Part shown: positions 13,916 through 23,664 of the stretch, piece by piece | How positions within the stretch are numbered: the stretch's first letter is position 1 | Layout of the letters: each line of letters opens with the position of its first letter | Assembly (NCBI RefSeq): GCF_030408835.1 | Contig: NZ_CP047357.1 | Coordinates: 2,816,331-2,880,330 of the forward strand | Reading direction: 5' to 3' | DNA length: 64,000 nt | DNA from: Corynebacterium freneyi | GTDB lineage: Bacteria > Actinomycetota > Actinomycetes > Mycobacteriales > Mycobacteriaceae | Notes under the pieces: model-generated | What the model saw: only the letters and a program-made list of their open reading frames with translations | Database searches by the model: none | What the model was told of the DNA's origin: nothing | Program-made: the position numbers and the translations under genes

Positions 13916-15183
13916 CGGCGCTCCTTCTCAATCTCTCCGGCCGCAATCTCTTCGGCCCGAACCGGGACAGACGGGGCGGGCCGGTCCTCGGCGGGCGTCG
14001 TCAAGCGCACGAACCACGCCGGACGCTTGAACAGCCACTCGCCGCCCACCCGCAGAATCAGGAAATGCAGGCCCAGGCACAACGCCGCCGAAATGACGGT
14101 CGCGATCACCGGCTGCCCCGGCAGACCCGGATCCTCCATGAGGAACTGATCCGCCACGATCGCAAGGATCGCCAGCATGGGAATGTGCATGAGGAACACC
14201 GGCAACGTACGACGGCCGATCTTCGTGAACGGCGCCGCCACCGCCGTGCCCTGCAACATGGCCATGATGTTGACCGCCGCGAAAATGCCCGCCAACGACA
14301 GGAACAGACGCACGAAGCCCTGATTGCCCGCGTTGAACGACGGGAACGTCAGCACGACCCACGCCGCCACGATCACATACGCCGCCACCGACCCGACCAG
14401 GAAACCGATCGGACGGCGATCAACCATGCGGAAAATGTACGACGCGCCGTAAATGCCCAGCAGGTAATACACGTACATCTTGGTCACGAAATCCCACGAC
14501 CAACTGATCCCCGCAAACGGCGCCCACACGTTGATCGCCCCGGCGACCGCGATCTGCACCGCCGGGGGGACGTTGCGGGTGGCCTTGGACAAGATCGCGA
14601 ACAACGCCAGCGCCCACAGGAACCACAGGTACGACGTCGGCTCCACGAACGCGTGCAACGAGTTGTACAGCAGCGAACCCCAATTGGCGGGGTCGAGGAT
14701 CCGCGGCGCGGCCGTCAAGCCCACCTCGGTGACGTGGGACCGGGGCAGCAGCGCCATCACCAGATCGCGCAACGGCACCCACAGCACGTACAGCCAGACC
14801 ATCACCCAGATGCGGCGATTGGCCAGCTTGTGCCACGACTCCGACAGCGCCCTGCCGGCGAACAGCCCTGACAGCAGGAAGAACAGCGGCATGCGGATCG
14901 GCCCGAGCACGTAGTTCACGTCGGCCCAGATGCCCGTCGAGTAACCGTGGTTGGCCAACTCCGTGATCGCATGGCCGAGCACCACGAGGAGGATGCACAG
15001 CCCCTTCGCGGCGTCGACCCAATCGACGCGCGGGCGTGACTTCGCCGGCGCGCCGACCGAGGTGGCAGCTGCGGTTCCCGCCAAAGAATCCTCCCGTTCG
15101 GTCCGCGCCCGCGCCGGCCCGGATGGGGTGGCGCGGGCGCTCGAAAATCGTTCCCGTCGTTGCGGGTAAGGCAGTTTACCCAC
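13912..15183 (-). CDS. Membrane acyltransferase (acyltransferase 3 family)
   Basis: A 423-residue protein with about ten hydrophobic helices. The start of the domain, RVDWVDAAKGLCILLVVLGHA, holds the family's D-x-x-K/R-G and the His of VLGH, and LGPIRMPLFFLLSGLFAG is the second signature. Such enzymes transfer acyl groups to cell-surface glycans or lipids at the membrane. The first 50 residues are basic and probably cytosolic. Coupled by an ATGA overlap to the downstream FAH gene, an unusual pairing. The first ATG has no clear ribosome binding site. Confidence 0.8.
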   Translation of the reverse strand: MGKLPYPQRRERFSSARATPSGPARARTEREDSLAGTAAATSVGAPAKSRPRVDWVDAAKGLCILLVVLGHAITELANHGYSTGIWADVNYVLGPIRMPLFFLLSGLFAGRALSESWHKLANRRIWVMVWLYVLWVPLRDLVMALLPRSHVTEVGLTAAPRILDPANWGSLLYNSLHAFVEPTSYLWFLWALALFAILSKATRNVPPAVQIAVAGAINVWAPFAGISWSWDFVTKMYVYYLLGIYGASYIFRMVDRRPIGFLVGSVAAYVIVAAWVVLTFPSFNAGNQGFVRLFLSLAGIFAAVNIMAMLQGTAVAAPFTKIGRRTLPVFLMHIPMLAILAIVADQFLMEDPGLPGQPVIATVISAALCLGLHFLILRVGGEWLFKRPAWFVRLTTPAEDRPAPSVPVRAEEIAAGEIEKERR

Positions 15184-15251
15184 CCTGACCAGGAGTTGGA
15201 AGGCGGCGTGAGCGGAAACACCCCCACCGCCGGGCCGTGACGGGCCCCGAT

Positions 15252-16781
15252 CTACTGCTCGTGGGCCATGTTGACGAACCGCGAGTAGCGCAGCTGATTG
15301 GCCACCGTGACGGTGCCGATGGGGCCGCCGCGGTGCTTGGCCAGGATGATGTCGGACTCGCCGGCCCGCTCGTGCTCGAGCTCCTGGGAGTCCGGGCGGT
15401 AGAGCAGCATAACCATGTCGGCGTCCTGCTCCAGCGAGCCGGATTCGCGCAGGTCGGCGACCTGAGGCTTCTTGTCCGTGCGGGCCTCGGGCCCACGGTT
15501 GAGCTGCGAAATCGCGATCAGCGGCACGTCGAGTTCCTTGGCCAGCAGCTTCAGCTGACGCGAAAACTCCGACACCTCCTGCTGACGGGATTCGACGCGC
15601 TTGCCGGAGGACATCAGCTGCAGGTAGTCGACCACGATCAGTTCGAGGTCGTGCTTCTGCTTCAGCTGGCGGGCCTTGGCGCGGATCTCCATCATGGTCA
15701 GGTTCGGCGAGTCGTCGATGAACAGCGGCGCCTCGCGTATCTGCTCGGTGCGCTCGACCAGTTTGTTCCAGTCGCTGGCCTCCATGTTGCCGGAGCGCAG
15801 CTTGGCCAGGTCGATCTCGGTCTCCGCCGACAGCAGGCGCATCATGATCTCGATCTTCGACATTTCCAGCGAGAAGATGACGCTGGTCTTGGCGTGACCG
15901 ATGGACGCCGACCGCATGAAGTCCAGGGCCAGGGTGGACTTGCCGACGCCCGGGCGCGCCGCGATGATGATCATCTGCCCGCCGTGGAGGCCGTTGGTGA
16001 GCTCGTCGAGCCGGTGGAAGCCGGTGGGCACGCCCTGCGCCAGGCCGCCCTGCTGGGAGATGAGGTCGATCTCCTCCAGCGCCGGATCCATCAGCTCGGA
16101 CATCGACGAATAGTCGGCCTTCTCCGAGTCGCGGCCGACGCCGAAGACGATCTGCTGCGCCTGGTCGACGAGCACCTCCGGCTCCGAGTCCTCGGCGCCG
16201 GCGTAGCCGAGCTGCACGATCTGCGTGCCCGCCTCCACGAGCCGACGGATGGTCGCCTTCTCCGCGACGATCTTGGCGTAGTAATGCGCGTTGGCCGCCG
16301 TCGGCACCATCGCCACCAGCGTGTGCAGGTACGGCGCGCCGCCGATGCGCTCGAGGTCGCCCAGGCGGTCCAGGCGGCCGGCGACGAGAATCGGGTCGAT
16401 CTCCGACGACTCACCGTACAGATGCAGGATCGCCTCGTAGATGGTCTGGTGCGCCGGCCGGTAGAAATCCTCCGGCTTCAGCAGTTCGTAGACGTCCGCG
16501 ATGACGGTGGGGCTGAGGAGCATGCCGCCCAGGACGCCCTGCTCCGCCTCGATGTTGTGCGGCAACTGACGCCCGAAATCGAGCCCCCGGGCGGCGTGCT
16601 CGCCGCGCGCCCGATCTCCCCTGCCGCCTCCGCGCCGAAAGCTTCCGGACGCTGCCCCGCCCTGCGACGGCCCGCCACCGGAAAAACCACCGTCGGAGTC
16701 ATCGGGCTCCGGGGGCGGGGGCACGTCGTCGTAGGACGCCGAGTACGCCGCGTCGTCCGCCGATTCCCGTGGCTGGCTCAT
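15252..16781 (-). CDS. dnaB: Replicative DNA helicase DnaB
   Basis: A 509-residue protein. After a disordered Gly/Ser/Pro/Arg-rich head (about 1-70) comes the DnaB N-terminal domain (LPHNIEAEQGVLGGMLLSPTVIADV). The RecA-like C-terminal domain has the Walker A AARPGVGKSTLALDF (near 275), VVDYLQLM (Walker B) and SQLNRGPEAR (arginine finger region). It unwinds DNA ahead of the replication fork. I chose the ATG of MSQPRES, with GGGGAG eight bases upstream. No intein is present. The promoter region holds three DnaA boxes. Confidence 0.95.
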   Translation of the reverse strand: MSQPRESADDAAYSASYDDVPPPPEPDDSDGGFSGGGPSQGGAASGSFRRGGGRGDRARGEHAARGLDFGRQLPHNIEAEQGVLGGMLLSPTVIADVYELLKPEDFYRPAHQTIYEAILHLYGESSEIDPILVAGRLDRLGDLERIGGAPYLHTLVAMVPTAANAHYYAKIVAEKATIRRLVEAGTQIVQLGYAGAEDSEPEVLVDQAQQIVFGVGRDSEKADYSSMSELMDPALEEIDLISQQGGLAQGVPTGFHRLDELTNGLHGGQMIIIAARPGVGKSTLALDFMRSASIGHAKTSVIFSLEMSKIEIMMRLLSAETEIDLAKLRSGNMEASDWNKLVERTEQIREAPLFIDDSPNLTMMEIRAKARQLKQKHDLELIVVDYLQLMSSGKRVESRQQEVSEFSRQLKLLAKELDVPLIAISQLNRGPEARTDKKPQVADLRESGSLEQDADMVMLLYRPDSQELEHERAGESDIILAKHRGGPIGTVTVANQLRYSRFVNMAHEQ

Positions 16782-16934
16782 GTGCTCCGCTCCCCTTCTC
16801 CTCCATGTCATGTCCGGGGTTCCCGGGGCCATCTCGGCCCCGCATCCGGGTCCCGCCACAGGCTACCCCGCGGTCCGGAAAACCCATCGTTCCCGGTGTT
16901 CGACGACACCGCTTTCGCCGGCGTTCCCACAGAG

Positions 16935-16957
16935 TTATCCACAGGCTTTGTGGATAA
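16935..16957. promoter_or_regulatory. Pair of inverted consensus DnaA boxes upstream of dnaB
   Basis: TTATCCACA at 16935-16943 faces TGTGGATAA at 16949-16957, five bases apart. Both are perfect matches to the DnaA box. They lie about 155 bases upstream of the dnaB start, so they may let DnaA control dnaB or titrate DnaA. Confidence 0.7.
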
Positions 16958-17214
16958 CCCTGGGGAGCGATTGTTAACGGAACGTGAATCCCCAGGCCGA
17001 GATGTGGAGCACCAGCTCCGCCTGCCCGGCTCCCATTGCCATGACCAGCATCAACGGGAAACCGCCCAGGTCACAGGGGTTTTCCCGAAAGTTCCCCGCC
17101 TTCGGGGGTGGCGCCGAACGCGTTCTTCCCGCCCCGCGTTGCCACCGGAGCTTCATCTTCGCGTCGTCTTCGGCACTGGCTGACGGTGGTGTCCTGCGGA
17201 AACTCTCCAAGGGT

Positions 17215-17223
17215 TTGTCCACA
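17215..17223 (+). promoter_or_regulatory. Third DnaA box upstream of dnaB
   Basis: TTGTCCACA, the DnaA-box variant common in high-GC actinobacteria. It lies in the same 587-base gap between dnaB and rplI. Apart from these boxes and the hairpin at 17285 I see no convincing gene in 16782-17368. Confidence 0.5.
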
Positions 17224-17284
17224 ACTTCGTCAACCACCATCCGCAACCCCTCCCCCGCGCACCGCGCCGCCCCGGAAAACACCT

Positions 17285-17316
17285 CCGGCCCCGCCCGAAG
17301 AATCGGGAGGGGCCGG
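17285..17316 (-). terminator. Hairpin downstream of rplI
   Basis: CCGGCCCC pairs with GGGGCCGG, with an inner CCCG/CGGG stem and a six-base loop. On the minus strand it is followed by AGGTGTTTTCC. It would end rpsF-ssb-rplI transcription, leaving dnaB with its own promoter. Confidence 0.6.
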
Positions 17317-17368
17317 GGTGCGCTGTTGTCATTGGGCCGGGTGACCGGCCGCCGTCATGGGCCGCGAA

Positions 17369-17821
17369 TTACGCGGCGACGACCTCCACGGAAACATGCG
17401 CGGTGATCTGCGGGTGCAGCGCGATGTCAACGGTGTGCTTGCCGAGGGCCTTGATCTGGCCGGCGGCGAGCTGCACGGCACGCTTGTCGATGGCCTGGCC
17501 GGACGCCTTGCGGACCGCGTCCGCGACGTCGGCGGCGGTGACCGAACCGAACAGCTTGCCCGTCTCGGACGCCTTCACGGCGACGGAAACGTTCTCGAGC
17601 GCGTCGAGCGTGGCCTTGACCTCGCGAGCGTGGTCGAGGTCCCGGATCTCACGGGCCTCCTGGGCACGGCGAATGCCCTCGATCTGCTTCTCAGCACCGC
17701 GGGTGGCCACGATGGCCAGGCCGCGGGGAAGCAGGTAGTTACGTCCATAGCCGGCCTTGACCTCGACGATGTCACCGGGGACACCGAGCTTGTCGACGGC
17801 GGCGGTGAGGATCAGCTTCAT
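17369..17821 (-). CDS. rplI: 50S ribosomal protein L9
   Basis: A 150-residue protein, the usual length. The N-terminal domain ([36 protein letters not shown]) carries the L9 signature, followed by a long connecting helix and the C-terminal domain. It binds 23S rRNA at the base of the L1 stalk. It follows ssb by 60 bases in the conserved rpsF-ssb-rplI order. Confidence 0.97.
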   Translation of the reverse strand: MKLILTAAVDKLGVPGDIVEVKAGYGRNYLLPRGLAIVATRGAEKQIEGIRRAQEAREIRDLDHAREVKATLDALENVSVAVKASETGKLFGSVTAADVADAVRKASGQAIDKRAVQLAAGQIKALGKHTVDIALHPQITAHVSVEVVAA

Positions 17822-17881
17822 GATCCCTGCCTTTCGCTGGATATTTCTAACGTCGGATAGGTGTGATCGCGTGGGACCGGA

Positions 17882-18475
17882 TCAGAAGGGCGGCTCGTCG
17901 CCGCCACCGAAGTCGCCGGACTGGGGAGCGGAGTTCCACGGATCCTCGGCCGGCTGACCGCCGCCGAAGCCCTGGTTGCCTCCGCGGCCGCCCTGGCCGC
18001 CGAAGTTGCCCTGGTTGCCGCCACCCTGGTTTCCGCCGCCGAAGCCGCGTCCACCCTGGTTGCCGCCACCGAAGCCCTGGCCGCCTCCGCCGCCCTGACC
18101 GCCGGAGCGGGGGTTGCGGGTGACCTGGGCGGAAGCGAACTTCAGGGACGGGCCGACCTCGTCGACCTCGATCTCGTAGACCGTGCGGCGCTCGCCCTCG
18201 CGGGTTTCGTAGCTCCGCTGGCGCAAGCGGCCCTGCACGATGACGCGCATGCCCTTGCTCAGGGTCTCCATCACGTTTTCCGCCGCGTCGCGCCAGATGT
18301 TGCAGGTCAGGAAGAGCGCTTCCTGGTCCTCCCACTGGCCCGAGTCACGGTTGAAGGCGCGCGGCGTGGACGCCACGCGGAAGTTGGCCACGGCCGCACC
18401 CGACGGGGTGTAGCGCAGCTCCGGGTCGGCGACGACGTTGCCGACCAGCGTGATGGGGGTCTCTCCCTGTGCCAT
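17882..18475 (-). CDS. ssb: Single-stranded DNA-binding protein
   Basis: A 197-residue protein. An OB fold (about 1-110; [33 protein letters not shown]) is followed by a Gly/Gln-rich linker with repeated GGNQGG and the acidic tip DEPPF that recruits replication and repair proteins. It lies between rpsF and rplI; no rpsR lies in this cluster. The repetitive linker makes the opposite strand look open, but those frames are not genes. Confidence 0.96.
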   Translation of the reverse strand: MAQGETPITLVGNVVADPELRYTPSGAAVANFRVASTPRAFNRDSGQWEDQEALFLTCNIWRDAAENVMETLSKGMRVIVQGRLRQRSYETREGERRTVYEIEVDEVGPSLKFASAQVTRNPRSGGQGGGGGQGFGGGNQGGRGFGGGNQGGGNQGNFGGQGGRGGNQGFGGGQPAEDPWNSAPQSGDFGGGDEPPF

Positions 18476-18575
18476 GGTTCGCTCCTGTTCTGGTTGGGCG
18501 ATGTTTTTCGGTGACGGGTGCGTGTGCCCGCCATCCTACGGTCCCATGCGGACCCCGCGGGGTCCGGCGGGATGG

Positions 18576-18863
18576 TTAGCGATCGCCCCGCAGCACCTTG
18601 GTGCGCAGGATGGAGTCGTTCAGGTTGAGACGACGGTCGAGCTCCAGCACGGCGGCCGGCTCGCAGTTCAGGTTGAGGACGACGTAGATGCCCTCTTCCT
18701 TCTTCTCGATGGGGTACGCCAGGTGGCGCTTGCCCCAGATGTCCACCTTCTCGACTTCGCCCTTTTCCTTGCGGACGATGTCGAGGTACTTCTCCAGGGA
18801 CGGGCCGACGGTGCGTTCATCCAGCGACGGATCGAGGATGATCATGACTTCGTAGTGACGCAC
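18576..18863 (-). CDS. rpsF: 30S ribosomal protein S6
   Basis: A 95-residue protein starting (V)[18 protein letters not shown], the family signature, with the conserved core [19 protein letters not shown]6 lies on the platform of the small subunit beside S18. The GTG at 18863 gives the usual N-terminus and lies 11 bases after AGGAGG; an in-frame ATG three codons upstream lies only two bases from it, so it is less likely. Confidence 0.95.
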   Translation of the reverse strand: MRHYEVMIILDPSLDERTVGPSLEKYLDIVRKEKGEVEKVDIWGKRHLAYPIEKKEEGIYVVLNLNCEPAAVLELDRRLNLNDSILRTKVLRGDR

Positions 18864-19027
18864 GGACCTCATCACCTCCTATGGTCTAGTTCTTCGTGTT
18901 TCGGCCACGGGAGGCGTTCGACGAAGGGCGGCGTCGCGGTCGTGTCCGCGGTGCGCGCAGCATCCGTCCCCCACGTGGCAGGAGGGTCGTTGCGTCAGGC
19001 AACCTGGCCAGGGTAGCCCATGCGGAA

Positions 19028-19056
19028 GCCCCGCACATAATCGCTATGTGCGGGGC
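19028..19056. terminator. Hairpin between the small membrane protein gene and rpsF
   Basis: A perfect 12-bp stem (GCCCCGCACATA with its complement) closes a 5-base loop. It is downstream of the minus-strand gene at 19119. A copy of the 12-mer repeat word lies 12 bases to its right. Confidence 0.65.
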
Positions 19057-19068
19057 CAGGGGTTCTTT

Positions 19069-19079
19069 GCTTGACGACG
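19069..19079 (+). repeat. Dispersed word GCTTGACGACG, intergenic copy
   Basis: Exact copy preceded by T, 12 bases after a 12-bp hairpin and upstream of rpsF. Confidence 0.85.
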
Positions 19080-19118
19080 GTCGGTGCCGGGGGCGTCGGG
19101 CCTCAGGTCACTGTGCCG

Positions 19119-19316
19119 TCATGATCCGCTTGCCGCGTGGAAGACGGCGATGATGACGGGCACCACGGTGGCCATGGCGAAGGCTCCGATCACCAGCCCC
19201 CAGACGAGGCGCCGGGACCATTCGTACATGAAGCCCCAAAAGGCCGCGCCGAAGAGAAGGAATCCGACGAAGACGCTCGCCATCGTCAGGATCAGCATGC
19301 CGCTCAAGTCATTCAT
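19119..19316 (-). CDS. Small membrane protein, two helices
   Basis: A 65-residue protein, MNDLSGMLILTMASVFVGFLLFGAAFWGFMYEWSRRLVWGLVIGAFAMATVVPVIIAVFH. Two hydrophobic helices are joined by a short loop with WSRR. I do not recognise a named family. It lies between the penicillin-binding protein gene and rpsF on the same strand; the frame and composition are consistent with a real gene. Confidence 0.6.
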   Translation of the reverse strand: MNDLSGMLILTMASVFVGFLLFGAAFWGFMYEWSRRLVWGLVIGAFAMATVVPVIIAVFHAASGS

Positions 19317-19371
19317 CCGTTACTGGGTCGTGGTCGTGTGCCGGCCGCCCATCGGGGCCGGCGGGAACGTC

Positions 19372-19403
19372 GAAGGGCCGCCGGTGCATTCCGGCGGCCC
19401 TTC
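19372..19403 (-). terminator. Hairpin downstream of the penicillin-binding protein gene
   Basis: GAAGGGCCGCCGG pairs perfectly over 13 bp with its complement around a 6-base loop. It lies 44 bases past the stop of the minus-strand gene. Confidence 0.65.
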
Positions 19404-19446
19404 CCGGGGCCGTCGTCACGGCGCCGGTGTGGCTCGGTACAGCGCG

Positions 19447-21873
19447 TCAGTTGTCGGGGGCCGGTTCGGGTGCGGGCTCGCCGCCGCCTCCGCCGCCTCC
19501 GCCGTTCTGGTCGCCTCCGTCACCAGGGGCCGGGAAAGGGAGCAGATCACCGATTCCGCCGCCTCCGCCACCGGGGATGGGAATGTCCGGTAGTTCGGGT
19601 TCCGCCGGAGCTTCTTCCTCGGCGGTTTCCTCCGCCGTCTCGCCTCCGTCGTCCTGGCTCGGCGCGGCCGGACCACCACCACCGCCGCCCCATGCCGGGG
19701 CGCCGGCCACGCCGGCGATGGGCTTGGGCGAGGTGAACGTCTCCCAGTCGGCGTTGACCAGGGCGTTGTCCATCGTGTACTTCCACAGGTCCGACGGGGT
19801 GTGGGCACCGTACATGACGCCGCCGTAGGCGTTGTACAGGGCGGATCCGTCGACGTTGCCGACCCACACGGCGGTGGACAGCTGCGGGGTCGCGCCGATC
19901 ATCCAGGCGTCCTTGTTCAGCCCGGTGTCGCCGAGCTGGGTGGTGCCGGTCTTCGCGGCCGACTGACGTCCGCCGGCCAGCGCGTGGTTGTTGTACGAGG
20001 CGATCGGCTTCATGGCGTCGATGACGTTGGTGGCCACGGCCTCCGAGACGCGGCGGTCTCCATCGCCGGTCTCGCGCTCGAAGAGGACCTCGCCGTTGAC
20101 GGTTTCGACCTTTTCCACGAAGTGGGTCTGCTGGTAGACGCCATCGTTGGCCAGGGTGGCCAGGCCGACCGCCATGTCCAGCGGGCGGGTCTCGTACTGG
20201 CCCAGGGCGATTCCGTCCAGGGACTCGCCGTTTTCCTCGACGAGGGTGTGCTCGATGCCCGGGATGGACTCGGCGATGCCGAGGCGGTGGGCCATCTTCG
20301 CGGTGTCGGTCGGACCGTTCTTCAGGTCACGCTGCAGACGGATGAACGGGGTGTTCAGCGACTGCTTCAGGGACTCGGAGATCGGGCACACGCCGCAGGA
20401 CGCGCCGCCGGCGTTGTACATGGTCACGTTGCCGGACTGCACCGGCGCCGAGGAGTACTGGGCGGACAGCGGGATGTCCTGGTCCAGGGCCGCGGCGAGC
20501 GCGAAGATCTTGAACGTCGAACCGGTCTGCAGGCCGGAGTTGGCGTAGTCCCATCCGTTGGGGTCGTCGCCGCCGTAGTAGCCGCGCACGGCGCCCGTGC
20601 CCGGTTCGACGGACACGATGGCGGTGCGCAGATCCTCGGAGAAGAGGTAATTGTCCACCGCGTCGAGGGCGGCCTGCTGGACGTCCGGGTCGATGGTGGT
20701 GGTCACGCGCAGGCCGAGGGTGTTTACCTCCTGCTCGGTGATGCCCTCGCGGTCGAGTTCGGCGAGGACCTGCGACTTGATCATCGCGGCGGGACCGGGC
20801 TCGGGCGCCTGCTGCGGCACGAGCGCAGGATCCAGCGTCTCGGGGTACGCCTGGGCGTCGCGGTCGGCCTGGGAGAGCACGCCCATTTCGACCATGCCGT
20901 CCAGGACGTAGTTCCAGCGCTGCTCGGCCTCGGGGCGGTTCGTCCACGGGTCCAGCGCGGACGGGCGCTGGATCGACGCGGCGAGCACGGCGGCCTCGGC
21001 GGCGGTGAGCTCGCCGACCGGCTTGTCGAAGTACGCCTCGGAGGCGGCGGCGATGCCGTAGCCGTTGCGGCCGAAGTAGATGGTGTTCAGGTACGCCTCG
21101 AGGATCTCGTCCTTCGACCACTCGCGCGCCATCTTCGCCGACATGACCAATTCCTTGGCCTTTCGGGTGACGGTGCGCTCGTTGCCGACGACGGCGTTCT
21201 TCACGTACTGCTGGGTGATCGTCGAGCCGCCGCCCGCGGACGGGTTGCCGGTGACGACGCCCCATGCGGCGCGCGCGTACCCGCTCAGCGAGAAGCCCGG
21301 GTTGGTGTAGAACTCGCGGTCCTCCGCCGCCAGCACGGCGTTGCGGACGACCGACGGCACCTCGTCGAGCTCGACGGCGCGGCGGTTGCCGGCCTCGGGC
21401 ACGATGCGGGCGATTTCGTTCTCGCCCGTCTTGTCGTAGATGACCGCGATCTGGTCGTTGAGAAGCTCCTCCGGCTCCGGAACGTCCGTCCCCACGTAGG
21501 CGATGCCGAAGATCACCAGCGGGAACATGATGATGAGCGCGGCGGCCGCGGCCAACCACGCCCAGATCGCGCGGCGTCGACCGCCCTTTTCGTCCACATC
21601 GTCGTCTTCCTCCACGGCGTCGCCGTAGTCGTCGTCGCCGTAGGCGTCGGCGTCGTAATCGTCGGCGTCATGGGCGTCGTAGTCCCCGGGGCCGTAGCCG
21701 CCGTCCACCCCGAAGGACTGATCCTTCGCGGAATCGGCGACGCCACCCGCGCCGGCGGCACCGTCCGCCCCGTCACGCCCGGCGCCGAAGGCGGAGTCGT
21801 CGTCCCACCATTCGCCGCCGGCGGATCCGGGATCACCGGGTCCGCTCGCGTTGTCTCGAGGATCCTTGCTCAC
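19447..21873 (-). CDS. ponA: Bifunctional penicillin-binding protein (class A)
   Basis: An 808-residue protein. It has a very acidic cytosolic head (about 1-96, Asp/Gly/Tyr-rich) and one membrane helix (about 104-126). The glycosyltransferase domain (GT51) has AAEDREFYTNPGF and GGGSTITQQYVKN. The transpeptidase domain has STFK (catalytic Ser-x-x-Lys), a later SLNTPF region and KTGTTQ. A Pro/Gly/Glu-rich tail (about 730-808) follows. It polymerises and cross-links peptidoglycan. GTG start. It is encoded next to the rpsF cluster, the usual place in Corynebacteriales. Confidence 0.93.
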   Translation of the reverse strand: MSKDPRDNASGPGDPGSAGGEWWDDDSAFGAGRDGADGAAGAGGVADSAKDQSFGVDGGYGPGDYDAHDADDYDADAYGDDDYGDAVEEDDDVDEKGGRRRAIWAWLAAAAALIIMFPLVIFGIAYVGTDVPEPEELLNDQIAVIYDKTGENEIARIVPEAGNRRAVELDEVPSVVRNAVLAAEDREFYTNPGFSLSGYARAAWGVVTGNPSAGGGSTITQQYVKNAVVGNERTVTRKAKELVMSAKMAREWSKDEILEAYLNTIYFGRNGYGIAAASEAYFDKPVGELTAAEAAVLAASIQRPSALDPWTNRPEAEQRWNYVLDGMVEMGVLSQADRDAQAYPETLDPALVPQQAPEPGPAAMIKSQVLAELDREGITEQEVNTLGLRVTTTIDPDVQQAALDAVDNYLFSEDLRTAIVSVEPGTGAVRGYYGGDDPNGWDYANSGLQTGSTFKIFALAAALDQDIPLSAQYSSAPVQSGNVTMYNAGGASCGVCPISESLKQSLNTPFIRLQRDLKNGPTDTAKMAHRLGIAESIPGIEHTLVEENGESLDGIALGQYETRPLDMAVGLATLANDGVYQQTHFVEKVETVNGEVLFERETGDGDRRVSEAVATNVIDAMKPIASYNNHALAGGRQSAAKTGTTQLGDTGLNKDAWMIGATPQLSTAVWVGNVDGSALYNAYGGVMYGAHTPSDLWKYTMDNALVNADWETFTSPKPIAGVAGAPAWGGGGGGPAAPSQDDGGETAEETAEEEAPAEPELPDIPIPGGGGGGIGDLLPFPAPGDGGDQNGGGGGGGGEPAPEPAPDN

Positions 21874-21899
21874 GGGCTCTCTCCAAATCGGTTATTACG

Positions 21900-22271
21900 T
21901 CAATCTGCGTCGGCCGTCGTCGCCGTCGCGGTGCGGACCCTGAAGTTCCACCGGCAGTCGGGGCACACTTCAACCGTCTGCACGGTGCATGGTCCACGCT
22001 CGGCGACCACATGGGCCAGTTCGGAGGCACCGCAGGCGGTGCCGGAACGATGCCCCAGGTTCTCTCCGAAAATCCAGGATACGAGTCGGAGGTCCCCGGT
22101 GCGACAAAGCGGGCACTTCGCGTCGCCGGGCACCCCGTGGAATCGCGCGGCCGCGACCAGCCTGGGGTCGGCGTCGCGCAGCTTCGCCGCGGGCACCTCC
22201 CCGTTCCGCCAGCGCGCCAGCTCCGCGTTGCGGGCCAACGTGTGGTCGACTTCATCGCGCCACCTGATCAC
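21900..22271 (-). CDS. DUF5318-family protein with zinc-ribbon-like cysteines
   Basis: A 123-residue protein, MIRWRDEVDHTLARNAELARWRNGEV. Four cysteines lie as CPLC and CPDC pairs (near residues 53 and 103), with one further Cys between, suggesting a metal-binding fold. The family is found in Actinobacteria beside ponA; its function is unknown. It lies 26 bases upstream of the penicillin-binding protein gene on the same strand, so the two are probably cotranscribed. Confidence 0.75.
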   Translation of the reverse strand: MIRWRDEVDHTLARNAELARWRNGEVPAAKLRDADPRLVAAARFHGVPGDAKCPLCRTGDLRLVSWIFGENLGHRSGTACGASELAHVVAERGPCTVQTVEVCPDCRWNFRVRTATATTADAD

Positions 22272-22450
22272 GCGGTCAGATTAGCAGGCACCCTCACCGG
22301 ATCACCCCCTCTTTATCGGTTCACCTTCGCCCCCACCGCGTTCCGAATGCGGTCCGCCGATGAAATGGGTATAGCGTCAGCACATTGGGGTACGGGCCGG
22401 ATCCGGGCGCCGTTCCCGCACCGAAATTCGATTCAAGGAGACCGCATTCC

Positions 22451-23533
22451 ATGAGTTCCGTTCGCGTTGCAATCGTCGGCGTCGGCAACTGCGCCTCCTC
22501 GCTCGTCCAGGGCGTGGAGTTCTACCGTGACGCGAAGGCGGGTGACGACGTCCCCGGCCTGATGCACGTTCAGTTCGGCGACTACCACGTTTCCGACGTC
22601 GAGTTCGTCGCAGCCTTCGACGTGGACGACAAGAAGGTGGGCAAGGACCTGTCCGAGGCCATCAACGCCTCCGAGAACTGCACCATCAAGATCGCGGACG
22701 TTCCGACCCTGGGCGTCGAGGTCCAGCGCGGCCCGACCCTCGACGGCATCGGCAAGTACTACGCGGACACCATCGACGAGTCGGCGAAGGAGCCGGTCGA
22801 CGTGGTCCAGGCCCTGAAGGACGCCGAGGTCGACGTCCTCGTGTCCTACCTGCCGGTCGGTTCCGAGCAGGCCGACAAGTTCTACGCCCAGTGCGCGATC
22901 GACGCGGGCGTGGCCTTCGTCAACGCGCTGCCGGTCTTCATCGCCTCCGACCCGGAGTGGGCCAAGAAGTTCGAGGACGCCGGTGTCCCGATCGTCGGCG
23001 ACGACATCAAGTCGCAGGTCGGCGCGACCATCACCCACCGCGTGATGGCGAAGCTGTTCGAGGACCGCGGCGTCCGCCTGGAGCGCACCCTGCAGCTCAA
23101 CGTCGGCGGCAACATGGACTTCAAGAACATGCTCGAGCGCGAGCGCCTGGAGTCGAAGAAGATCTCGAAGACCCAGGCCGTCACCTCGAACCTGTCCGGC
23201 CCGCTGGCCGGCCTGATCGACGACCGCAACGTCCACATCGGCCCGTCGGACTGGATCGACTGGCTGGACGACCGCAAGTGGGCGTACGTCCGCCTGGAGG
23301 GCAAGGCCTTCGGCGAGGTGCCGCTGAATCTGGAGTACAAGCTCGAGGTGTGGGACTCCCCCAACTCGGCGGGCATCATCATCGACGCGCTGCGTGCCGC
23401 GAAGATCGCCAAGGACCGCGGCATCGGCGGCCCGATCCTCCCGGCGTCGGCCTACCTGATGAAGTCCCCGCCGAAGCAGATGGGCGACGACGTCGCGCGC
23501 GCCGAGCTGGAGAAGTTCATCTCCGGCGAGTAG
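22451..23533 (+). CDS. ino1: Inositol-1-phosphate synthase
   Basis: A 360-residue protein, [25 protein letters not shown], with an N-terminal NAD-binding GxGxxA/S motif and the conserved [12 protein letters not shown]. It turns glucose 6-phosphate into inositol 3-phosphate, the precursor of phosphatidylinositol, lipoarabinomannan and mycothiol in Corynebacteriales. AAGGAG lies 11 bases before the ATG. A terminator follows. The divergent gap with the DUF5318 gene holds its promoter; TATAGC at about 22370 is a candidate -10. Confidence 0.95.
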   Translation: MSSVRVAIVGVGNCASSLVQGVEFYRDAKAGDDVPGLMHVQFGDYHVSDVEFVAAFDVDDKKVGKDLSEAINASENCTIKIADVPTLGVEVQRGPTLDGIGKYYADTIDESAKEPVDVVQALKDAEVDVLVSYLPVGSEQADKFYAQCAIDAGVAFVNALPVFIASDPEWAKKFEDAGVPIVGDDIKSQVGATITHRVMAKLFEDRGVRLERTLQLNVGGNMDFKNMLERERLESKKISKTQAVTSNLSGPLAGLIDDRNVHIGPSDWIDWLDDRKWAYVRLEGKAFGEVPLNLEYKLEVWDSPNSAGIIIDALRAAKIAKDRGIGGPILPASAYLMKSPPKQMGDDVARAELEKFISGE

Positions 23534-23664
23534 TCCGCCGCGGCCGCGTCGTCCGGCATCGCGTCGTTTCGCCTTGCGGCTTTGCGACGCCCGCCTGACG
23601 GCGTCCGGCCTCACGGCGCCGCGTTGCGAAATCCACCTTCGCAACGCGTGTCACGCCCACCCAC

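Noticed and set aside
16974..17282. 102-codon minus-strand frame between dnaB and rplI
   Set aside because: Composition is unlike a protein, no start signal is seen, and it covers the DnaA boxes and promoter region.
19801..22284. 827-codon + strand frame opposite the penicillin-binding protein gene
   Set aside because: High-GC codon bias on the minus strand opens the antisense frame; the minus-strand protein has all class A PBP motifs.
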